DNA of 64,000 nt from Reticulitermes speratus (taxonomy: Eukaryota; Arthropoda; Insecta; Blattodea; Rhinotermitidae). The notes beneath the pieces are model-generated. The model made no database searches. It was not told the DNA's origin and worked only from the letters and a program-made list of their open reading frames with translations. The position numbers were made by a program, and so were the translations under genes. Location: NCBI GenBank assembly GCA_021186555.1, contig JAJKFL010000011.1, positions 4,222,501 to 4,286,500 on the forward strand, in the 5' to 3' direction. Positions 55,017 to 64,000 of the stretch are shown one piece after another; position 1 is the first letter of the stretch, and the number at the start of each line of letters is the position of its first letter.

Positions 55017-55166
55017 CATTGCTACATGACTGCGGGCTGTTTCTTCGTCAGGCTGGTCTGTGGGAACAGCTGTGGCTGTTGCTGAGGATGTATCTGGAAC
55101 TGAACTTGGCACAGCCAGACAGCAGCCATTTTAAAATTAGCTCTGCACTCTCAGAGCAGACAGTTA
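55017..55166 (+). CDS. NRDE2: NRDE2 exon
   Basis: Two bases complete Ala, then LLHDCGLFLRQAGLWEQLWL, LLRMYLELNLAQPDSSHFKI, SSALSEQTV plus one base. The CxFLRQAG block is strongly conserved in NRDE2. The donor is set at GTAAGC (55167), not the nearer GTTAGT (55163), because only the former keeps frame with the next exon. The FEPFWDSG segment found in vertebrate NRDE2 after this point is absent from the recognised exons. Confidence 0.82.
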
Positions 55167-56264
55167 GTAAGCAGACACACTCTTATCTTCATATTAGTTT
55201 GTACACATTTGTTGTGATAACATACTTATAATGTCTTAACATTGTTCATTCTGTGCAATGAGGGATAGAAATTGTACTGTTGTGTATACTGTCTGTGCAT
55301 ATGTTGGTTTTGAAAAATAAAACACATAATGTAACAGCTACCTTTGCAGGCTTTGTTTGTCTAGGCCTTTGAGTTTGTGCATCAGGCAATATTTGTGGTC
55401 ACAGTGAGTTGATGTAGAGTAAGAAAGCTGTTTATAGAAGTATTCAGGGGACAAAAGTTATTGACTTTGTTATAAGGAAATTATTTATAAGTATTGACTT
55501 TGTTGTAAAGAAACTGTTTATGTAAGGCTGTAAACCAGCAGCTACAAAACAAAATCATTCCAAGACCATATCTTTGAAGAAGAACTTTGGTGTGGTAACA
55601 TTTATTTTTCAATATTATTCTGGTGTAGATGTTTAGAATATGTAAGGAGTTTCAAATCATTTTGCATGTGAAAATGTTAGAATTTTTTTTATGGCATAGG
55701 TGATGCCTGTAAGCCTTGTCACATGGTAATTTCATTCAATACTTTACATATCTAATGTTCCACAAGCTTACTCACGGTAACTGAAACGTGTCACAGTTGC
55801 AACACTTTTCTTTTCTGCAGCTGCCAGGTGGCTGCAGTTGTAACAAAGGGACTGAATTTAGTGTCTGGAGGGTTTGCTACACTCACACCAAACTTCAAGT
55901 GTACAGCCAAATTTCCTGCTTTTCTAGAGTTTGAAGTGCATTTAAACTTTATATTAGCCTCACAGTAATGTCACTGTCTGAACCGTGATTGTTGTTATAC
56001 TCCACCCGTTAGTTTTGTTGTAAAAGGCATTTGCAGGTACTTTTCAGGCATGACAGATTCTCACTGAATTTATTTTAAGTTCTGACTTTCTATTTTTTGT
56101 ATTATTTTGGTTTAGTTTGAAAGGACATAATCAGGAAAAATGGATTATGTATTCGAGTTATAATTTTAACTTCTTTGTCTAAACTGCTGCAATGATTAGA
56201 TTAAGAATGATCAGGTGTGAGATTTCAGGCTTCCACCACAGTGCTCCTGAGGCATTTGCTTGTC

Positions 56265-56668
56265 TGGCGTGTTAACACGGTGTAGGTTGGTAGCTGGTTA
56301 CGATTTCAGGACAGCCTGTTGGTCCCATCTTCAAGGGTCAAGCAGGCCAAGAAGGATACTGAGGACAGGAGGATGCATTATTATATAGGGCGTGGTGTGG
56401 TCAGTGATTGCTTCTCAGGGAAAGTAAAGGAGCCAATCAGGTTCTGCAAGCTTTTTTCATTCCCCCTTTCCACATCTTTGTGGCAACTTCACTCTCCACA
56501 ACCTGATTGGCTCCTTTACTTTCCCTGAGAAGCAATCACTGCCCACACTGTCCCCTATATAATAATGCATCCTCCTGTTCATTGTCATTTTTCTTGGACT
56601 GCTTGACCCTTGGAGGCTGTCCCATAATGTCAGTAACCAGATACGAACCTACACAGCGTAACATCCCA
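56265..56668. repeat. Fold-back element, ~175-bp arms
   Basis: Left arm 56265-56445 and right arm 56485-56668 are reverse complements over most of their length (gagccaatcaggtt, gaagcaatcact, caggaggatgcattattata). The left arm, read on the minus strand, has UUGAAGA-U-GGGAC...GUCC-U-GAAA-UCGUA at about 56297-56338, a worn hammerhead-like order. The rest of the NRDE2 intron 55167-57015 shows no feature. Confidence 0.6.
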
Positions 56669-57015
56669 GAAGAGCAAAGGCCTCAAGGATCACATGTTCA
56701 GGATGTGTAGCATTGATTTTTGAAACAAGAAATAACTTAGGGAACCTCGTGAAACTTTGGAGACCTATTTGTAGGTGAAATGATGATGTTAAAATGGATT
56801 TTTGATAAATTGGTTCTGAAAATATGAACTATTTTCAAGTGGCTCATGATAGGGTCAAATATGGGTGGTTTATGGTGGCAGTGTTAAAAAGAGTCAGGTG
56901 CTGTAATGGCAAGGAATTTATTATTCAGCTGTTTAAGTATCAGGTAATAACAAGAATACTTGTATTGTGGAATTTGTTTGTTATTCAGCTAACAACATAA
57001 TATATTTCTGTTCAG

Positions 57016-58192
57016 CTGAGTCAGAGGAATCCTTCCTTGCATCCGGACTACCCCTGTCAGAACTTTGGTTGCAAGTAGAACAACTCCGAGAGGGGGCACA
57101 CTGGCTTCCTTGGGCATCAGATGAAGATTGTGAAGACCCACAGCGATTGGTGTTTTCCGATGATGTATCGGATCTGCTTCATCCCATCACCACACCTTGT
57201 CTTGTTTCTCATCTAGCAACTGTGGTACTTACATTACTAAAAGTGCCACTTTTACCGTGTCGTGACACTACTATGCGCATTGTCAACAGACACCAGACAT
57301 CATGGAGCTTGGATGCTGTTGAAATGCTTCTTCCAACTTTCTTCCCAATGGGAACAGTGGAATTGGAGTGCGTGGGATTGTTTAAAGATATTTTTAGCTT
57401 CACTGTCGGACCACAGTATCTTAATGAAAAGTTAGGACAGGAACATTATTTGGAGTTTGTTATGAAAGTATTTCGGTTGTGTGGTGATTGTTTGACAGAA
57501 CCTTCAAGGACAGCATTTTGTGTTTGGTGGCTACGATTTGAAAGACTTCTTCTTGTACTTGACAGGTTAGATATCTGCAGTTTGCCACAATCTAGGAGGA
57601 AGAAGGTTAAACCCACTGTGAAAGATTTCCTTAAACAAGATCGAAACAGGAACAGTTTACTGTTTTATCGTGAATATGCATTAATAGAGTGGGAACTAGG
57701 CAACCATGATGGAGCCTGTAAGATCCTCACTACTGCGATAAATGCACAACCAGGTACCTTACCAGTAGTGAGTGTGTTAAATGAGCAGGAGAAATCTGGG
57801 CTTTGTTCCCTGTATCGGACGTTATGTGAGTTGTACCTCTGCCGTGCAAGGTTAACACCAGAAGAAGCATCTACATACAAACAAAAGGCTGTATCCATTC
57901 TAATAGCACTTTGTCTAGGCAAATCTCTTTCAACAGTAGAGATTTCAGACGAGCAGCTAGCAGCTGTAAGAGATAAGTTCTACCACATAGGTACTGAACT
58001 GCTGGGAGATGTCAATGCAAAGGCTGCAGCATCTGTTAATGAGCATCTGTTGCCAGATTTCTATGTTGATTGGATTAGCTGTCATGCATGGTTCTTGTTC
58101 CTCACTCAGTCTACCTGGGCAGGTGCTGCTGTCATTGAAGATGTTTTGGCCAAGATACCACAAGCCTCAAGCTCAGTGTTTGCCATCACTGT
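57016..58192 (+). CDS. NRDE2: NRDE2 largest exon
   Basis: 391 codons. Starts ESEESFLASGLPLSELWLQV, then REGAHWLPWASDEDCEDPQR and LVFSDDVSDLLHPITTPCLV, the 'W.PW..D..EDCEDPER.VLFDD' block that identifies NRDE2. Further on VNRHQTSWSLDAVEMLLPTF and KDFLKQDRNRNSLLFYREYA (HAT repeats, corresponding to LLKEPENCNNFCLWKQYAHLEW). Acceptor tttctgttcag, donor GTAAGT with two bases of a Val codon left over. Confidence 0.95.
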
Positions 58193-59700
58193 GTAAGTAC
58201 ACGGAAGTAGAATAGAGTCTTGTCAAAAATACATATAATCATAGTTTGTATTCACTTTTTGACCATGTTTACTTTTAATACTTTAATCAGTGTCTTTAAT
58301 TCATTTCCTTTTCAGAGTACACAAAGTTTGAAGGTTCAGGTCTTCTGGGATGTTACACTTTGTTGTTGGATAAAGATTTCCCAGTGCTTTGAAGTATCAT
58401 AGTGCCTTCATCTTCAGAGCCAAGCAGTCCAGGACTGCAGTATGATGCTTTCAAACTCTGGGGACTATTTACCCAGTGATGCAACGTAACAACCATGAAG
58501 CTTTGAATCTTCAGCAGCACCACTGTGAGAACCTCAGATCTACATTCTATAAAGTTTTCAAGTATCGTCTTTGTGTAATAAAATGTTCTCTGGCTAGCAG
58601 CTGCATCAGGTGATTGAATGGAGAGTAAACCAATGTCTCGAAGATTATCTCTGTCCTCGTCATCAGGGAAGGCAGTTCCTTGGTGATGAGGACAGAGATG
58701 GTCATTGAAACATTGATTTACTTATCATTCAACCACCTGATGTGGCTGTTAGCCTGAGAATATTTTATTGAATTTAGTCGCAGTGGAAGTTTTAAATTAT
58801 GTGTCTTCTTTGTGATTTTGTGTCTAAATTTGTAGAGTTTTAAGACTCTCAGTCTTGAATAATCAGGAATAGTTTAGGTTTTTCTTCCTTTTTTGATAAT
58901 GATGTTTTTAAGACTTGAAGGTAACATAAAGATGTTGGCATTTTTTGCCTCTTCTTCTCCATCATAACATACAAGGTGTACATGCAAAATATCTGGAAGA
59001 TGGAGGCTGAATGACCTGGAACTCCAGTACTGCGTAACTATGATAATTCTAAGGAGTGTAATGCATTATGCATACATTCGTGTGAAATGCAGCCATATAA
59101 ATGTGCACCATATTTTTAAAGTAATTAAACTACATGTTTTAGATTTATTGATGGCACATGATAGTTGATTGTTGGTGTGGATGGGCTGGTAGAAAGTTTC
59201 AAAATCAGTAAGTACTTTGATGTCTGAAACAATAAGCTCAGAATAGGAAATATACTGTCAGTGGTTATGTTAATGTACAAATGTTTTAGTAATTATGTCA
59301 TCACCAAACTGACTCTTTACTCTGTATTTCTAAGAATGACGAACACTTTTACTCTTAAAAATAACATTTGGTAATTACTTATATACTACATATAATATTT
59401 TTGATTCATTCAGTTTTGTTTCTTTTGAATTATTTTTTAAATCAGACGTGGTCTAAACAGTAAGTGACCATGTGACCAGGGAATTTTCTGTTGTACTGGC
59501 CCTGGGAGCCATCTGGCCTCCTGTCAAGTATGAACTGTGAGTTTTATCTGTTTAGTGCCAAGGTTAGGAATGAGTGGAGCTTTACCACTGTGACATCTGC
59601 CTTCATGGCATGGTACTTACATGCAGGGGCTATTTACATTTGACTGTATGACATTTTCAGTAACACCTGTATTGTCACTAACGTAGTGTTGACAATGCAG
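58193..59700 (+). other. NRDE2: NRDE2 intron with repeat debris
   Basis: 58310-58570 shares short blocks (ttcaggtcttctggg, gaatcttcagcagcacca) with 26190-26230 and 26750-26790. 58575-58771 is a fold-back. Beyond that, AT-rich sequence without recognised features. Confidence 0.5.
58575..58771. repeat. Compact fold-back with hammerhead-like cores
   Basis: Arms of ~90 bp meet near 58673 (aataaaatgttctctggc at left pairs with the right end; ctgtcctcgtcatc near the centre). Read outward on the minus strand from the centre, the left arm gives CUGAUGA, one extra C, stem II GAGGA/UCUUC, then GAGAC where the consensus is GAAAC. The right arm on the plus strand keeps GAAAC but has lost the first C. 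Interpreted as inverted tails of a Penelope-like element. Confidence 0.5.
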
Positions 59701-59866
59701 GATGAGTTGCCGCAGGGAGGCGCTGTTTGAGAGTTGTGTCAACATGCTGCATCAACACTGTGATGAAGCTCCTGGCACATACTCTGTTCTGCATGAAGTA
59801 CTCCAAAGGGCCATAAAGGAATTTCCAAATAACATGTATTTGTTGACCACAGCTGCTAAGCTGCAG
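59701..59866 (+). CDS. NRDE2: NRDE2 exon
   Basis: One base completes Val, then MSCRREALFESCVNMLHQHC, DEAPGTYSVLHEVLQRAIKE, FPNNMYLLTTAAKLQ; donor GTGAGC. 'L..VL..AL..FPNN..L' is the HAT repeat near the C-terminal third of NRDE2. Confidence 0.9.
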
Positions 59867-60384
59867 GTGAGCACAGTATTGTTTATTGCTGACTCATTAA
59901 AAACAAATTTGTTTACATCACTCATGTTATAGAAGGTCACAGTTATCATCATCACCCAATACTGTCATCATTTCACAGACTTTTTCTTCATCATTTGATG
60001 TCTTTCCTTACATTATGCATTTACCTCAGTTGGTCTCTCCATGCTTCATTCATCCTGTAAAGTCACCGTTTGTTTTGACTGTCAGTACTTTATTTGGATG
60101 CCATTTATTTTTCAAAACATGTCATTTTTTCCCATTTCAGTTTTTATTGTTTTGGAAATAGTAGCAGTTTTGTATGTGACTATCAGGCACCTCACAGATT
60201 TGGTTTTCTATTAATTTTGTGGTTAACTTCATTTGTTTTAGCTGTGGAACCCTCTGTTGTCAAAAAAATGAAACATGTTTAATTTGAATTTTGTGGTTAG
60301 AGTGTACTTCCTTGGACATAATGGTTAAAAATAATTGAAGAACTACAAAGGCAAGGTTTAACTTTTTACACATAATCATTTCAG

Positions 60385-60544
60385 GCTGGTGCAGGTGGTG
60401 TTGGAAGTCCGTGGTGGAAGATAACAAGATATTTCATTAGAACAGACTCTGTGATGGCTCATTTATTTCTGGTGCTTCTAGCAAGACAGCGTCTGTACCA
60501 GCAGGAATACCTTGCTGCACAGATGCACAGCTATTTGGACACAG
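60385..60544 (+). CDS. NRDE2: NRDE2 exon (last in window)
   Basis: AGAGGVGSPWWKITRYFIRT, DSVMAHLFLVLLARQRLYQQ, EYLAAQMHSYLDT plus one base; acceptor aatcatttcag, donor GTGTGT. Corresponds to the block ending before the MHRIQALFENA segment of vertebrate NRDE2, so roughly the last 100-150 residues lie beyond the window. Confidence 0.85.
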
Positions 60545-60687
60545 GTGTGTTTATGTTGCTTTTTTTGTGTGGAGGAAAGACATTTTTTTTGCCAACTGAC
60601 CCTAGAGACTGGTGATTGGTACGTGGAATTTTGAACGTGTTCTTGGTGTCATAAAACACTTCACTATAAAAACAAATTCTTTCTTAA

Positions 60688-60919
60688 CCTTTTAAAGACC
60701 TACATTTGCATATAGGAAAACACTGCTAGAAATTTGTTTTATATACTCGTATGTAGGCAACAAGGAAGTTTTCTGCATTTTTAAGACGTGCTGCATAATC
60801 TCTGTTTTATTTTTCACAAAATGCCATTTATTTCATAATTTTATCCTTTTCTGTTGAAATAATGCGATTTTCATAAACCATGCACTCAAATTTAAACACC
60901 CAGCCCAGTGGGATAAAGG
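60688..60919. mobile_element. piggyBac-type MITE (copy 2)
   Basis: Close relative of 6359-6601 with a TTAA at 60684-60687 on the left; the right target site has decayed to CTATA. Shares cctttt aaagacc and the central aagacgtgctgcataatctc. Internal deletions account for the shorter length. Confidence 0.7.
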
Positions 60920-61502
60920 CTATACTGAGCCAGCTTAATCTTGCATCTTTGATCATAGACACTGTATGACTTGTTCTGTAATGTTCGTGACAGTGGGCGG
61001 CATTGCCATGCAGTTAGGTGTGGCGGGGGGGGGGGGATACTAACATTATATGCCTTGAAGCTTTTTTATGGCAGCAGAATTCAGTAATGTCTTCTTGGAT
61101 TGACAGCCACTTCAGATGGTTCAATCAAATGACATTTCAGAGACTGACCCCATGTGCATTATCAGAATTCTGGTGCAGTATTGGAACCACCTGATGTTGC
61201 TATCTTCATTGTAGAACTTAAGTCCTGAAAATAGAGGCATATCTTTCTGCATAACATTGGTCCCCATTTACAGTCACTATACCTCTACATAGCATCATAA
61301 CCCAGGGGGCTGCAGTAGGCATATACTTTCTGTTTGTCATATAGCAATAAATGGACTCAGATTAGTTGCATGACAGTTTCCAGCTATACACTAGTGACAA
61401 CAGGTTTAAATGATATGATCACTCTGTAAGGTGTCACAATGTAATTAATGATTATTAACCTTTAATTTTGGTGCATGATTTATGAAAAATGTATTATTTG
61501 AA

Positions 61503-64000
61503 CAGAAAAAGATAAAAAAAAACCTAAGCAACGGAAAAGGGATATGAGATTTGGGACTTGGAACGTGAGGAGCCTGTATAGGTCAGGGTCACTTATGACA
61601 GTGGCCAGGGAATTAGCTAGGTATAAATTAGATTTAGTGGGTGTACAGGAGATTAGGTGGGACAAAGCAGGCACAGTAAGAGCAGGGGATTATACTTTTT
61701 TGGATGGAAAAGGAAATGAAAGTCATCAATTGGGAACAGGTTTTTATGTACATCAGAGAATAGTATCAGCAATTAAGAGAGTAGCTTTTGTTAGTGATAT
61801 GATGTCATATATGGTGCTGAGAGGTCGCTGGTGTAATATTGTTCTGAATGTGCATGCACCAACTGAGGAGAAAAGTGATGACTCAAAGGACAGCTTCTAT
61901 GAAGAACTAGAACAGGTTTTTGATCATTTTCCTAAGTACCATATGCAAATTCTGTTAGGAGATTTTAATGTAAAACTGGGGAGGGAGGATACTTTCAAAC
62001 CGACGATTGGGAATGAGAGTTTACATGAGGATAGTAATGATAATGGTGTTAGAGTAGTAAACTTTGCAACATAAAAAGATCTGGTTGTTAACAGCATGAT
62101 GTTCCCACACCAAAACATTCATAAATACACCTGGACTTCACCTGATGAGAAGACTCATAATTAGATCCATCACAAATTGATAGATAGGAGATGGCATTCA
62201 AGTATACTTGATGTGAGATCTTTCAGGGGAGCTGACTGTGATACTGATCACTATCTGGTGGTTGCAAAAGTTAGGGAAAGACTGGCGGTAAGTAAACAAA
62301 TAACACAGAAGTTTGATGCGGGAAATTTAATCTCAAAAAGCTAAGTGAACTACAGGTTAGGAAAGAGTATCAGATAAAGATGTCAAACAGGTTTGCAGCT
62401 TTGGAAAATTTAAATGTTAGTAAGGACATAAATAGAGCTTGGGAAAACATTAAAGAGAGTATCAAAATCTCAGCTAAAGAGAGTCTAGGGCTGTATGAAA
62501 GGAAACAGCATAAACCATGGTTGGACGAAGAACGTTCAAAATTTTAGGTGAAAGGAAGCAGGCTAAAATGCAGTGGTTACAGAATCCAAACCAAAGTAAT
62601 GTAGATAATCTGAACAATGTAAGACGTGAAGCTAGTAGACATTTCTGGAACAAAAAGAAGGAATATCTGAAAGCTAAATTAATGAACTTGAAACAAACAG
62701 TAAGAACAAGAATATCAGAGACTTGTATAGGGGCATCAATGACTTTAAGAAGGGTTACCAGCCTAGAACTATGTAGTAAAGGATGAGAAGGGTGATCTGG
62801 TAGCAGACTCCGACAGTATTTTCGCTAGGTGGAGGAATCATTTCTTTCAGCTATTGGATGTACATGGGGATAAGGATGTTAGGCAGACTGAAATACAATC
62901 AGCAGAGCCACTAGTGCCTGAGCCCAGTGCCTCTGAGGTTGAGATGGCTATTGAAAAGTTAAAAAGGCACAAATCACCAGGTATTGATCAAATTCCAGCA
63001 GAACTGATTAAAGCAGGAGGTAGGACAATTCGTTCTGAGATCCATAAACTTACTAATTCTATTTGGAATAAAGAGGAATTGCCTGAGCAGTGGAAGGAGT
63101 CAATCATTGTACCTATTTATAAGAAGGGTGATAAAACAGATTGCAGTAATTATCGAGGCATATCACTTTTGTCAACCACATATAAAATTCTATCCGACAT
63201 CCTTCTGTCAAGGTTAACTCCATATGCAGAGGAAATTATTGGGGAGCATCAGTGTGGATTTAGACGTAACAGGTCGACTACTGATCATATGTTCTGCATT
63301 CGTCAAATACCTGAGAAAAAATGGGAATACAATGAGGCAGTGCATCAGCTATTCGTAGACTTCAAGGGAAGCCTATGATTCAGTTAGGAGGGAGGTCTTG
63401 TTTAATATTCTCATTGAGTTTTTGGTATCCCCATGAAACTAGTAAGGCTAGTAAAAATGTGTCTAAATGAAACCTATAGCAGAGTCCGGGTAGGCAAACA
63501 TTTGTCTGACACATTTCCTATTAAGAATGGTTTGAAACAAGGAGATGCTTTATTGCCATTGCTTTTCAACTTTGCTTTGGAATATGCCATTAGGAGTGTT
63601 CAGGCAAACCAGTAGGGCTTGAAATTAAATGGTACACATCAGCTTCTAGTTTATGCTGATGATGTTAATGTATTGGGTGGAAGCACACATGCTATAAAGA
63701 AAAACACAGAAGCTTTAGTAGTCGCTAGTAAGGAGATTGGTCTAGAAGTAAATGCTGAGAAAACTAAGTACATGGCCATGTCTCGAGATCAGAATGCAGG
63801 ACAAAATCACAATATAAAGATAGATAATACATCCTTTGAAATGGTGGAACAGTTCAAATATTTGGGAACAACCCTAACGGATCGAAATTCCATTCAGGAA
63901 GAAATTAAGAGCAGATTGAAGTCGGGGAATGCTTATCACTATTGGTGCAGGATCTTCTGTCTTCCAGTTTGCTATCCAAAAATATAAAGATTTAGATATA
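61503..64000 (+). pseudogene. RTE-like LINE, 5' end to RT domain, decayed and cut by window edge
   Basis: Endonuclease domain from ATG 61544: MRFGTWNVRSLYRSGS, VGVQEIRWDKAG, GDFNVKLGRED, ending at an in-frame stop 62072. DTDHYLVVAKVRERL, the last endonuclease motif, follows after a second stop near 62163. The RT domain reads EKLKRHKSPGIDQIPAELIK, NYRGISLLSTTYKILSDILL, GFRRNRSTTDH and LLVYADDVNVLGG (catalytic YADD near 63655). At least five stops or shifts (62072, 62163, ~62320, 63376, ~63613) make it non-functional. The 3' portion lies beyond the window; tails at 1225-1705 and elsewhere appear to be the 3' end of the same family. Confidence 0.9.

Noticed and set aside
1..64000. CRISPR arrays, bacterial operons, rRNA or intact tRNA genes
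   Set aside because: None seen. The tRNA-like segments all belong to SINE heads with long non-tRNA bodies.

Overview
The window is a stretch of insect nuclear genome: introns with GT-AG (once GC-AG) borders, three conserved animal genes, and dense transposable elements. The mix of families (RTE-like LINEs with tandem-TTAG tails, tRNA-headed SINEs, Penelope-like fold-backs, an env-bearing Gypsy element) suggests a polyneopteran such as a cockroach or termite. That placement is inference; no species marker was seen.

Layout. Positions 656-11801 (+) hold the last eight recognisable exons of INTS7 (Integrator subunit 7); its 5' part lies before the window. Positions 11802-18669 are a tail-to-tail intergenic region filled by a piggyBac-type non-autonomous element, a dead mariner and a Penelope remnant. 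Positions 29272-18670 (-) hold MOCS1, which makes the molybdenum-cofactor precursor. It keeps the animal arrangement of a MoaA-like MOCS1A part ending in Gly-Gly and a MoaC-like MOCS1B part, with two in-phase acceptors that decide between MOCS1A alone and an A-B fusion. NRDE2 (nuclear exosome regulator) starts head-to-head with MOCS1 at 32081 (+), runs through eleven recognised exons to 60544 and continues past the window. A CpG-rich stretch near 31.1-31.9 kb is the likely shared promoter region.

NRDE2 intron 2 contains a complete 7.8 kb Gypsy/errantivirus-like element (38583-46397). Its 634-bp LTRs are identical by eye, it has a 4-bp target duplication, one uninterrupted gag-pol frame, an intact env frame and a plausible env splice donor/acceptor pair, so the insertion looks very recent. 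The window ends inside a decayed RTE-like LINE (61503-64000) whose 3' tails occur elsewhere in the window.

The least expected signal is a group of fold-back elements whose tails carry hammerhead-ribozyme-like cores. Two loci keep all three stems (24111-24154 with its mirror at 23715-23758, and 4798-4837 on the minus strand). One fold-back retains the C-terminal end of a Penelope GIY-YIG endonuclease, which ties the group to Penelope-like retroelements. One of these elements is nested inside a mariner element within a MOCS1 intron. The three host genes act in separate processes (snRNA 3' processing, molybdopterin synthesis, nuclear RNA surveillance); their adjacency does not by itself imply a shared pathway.
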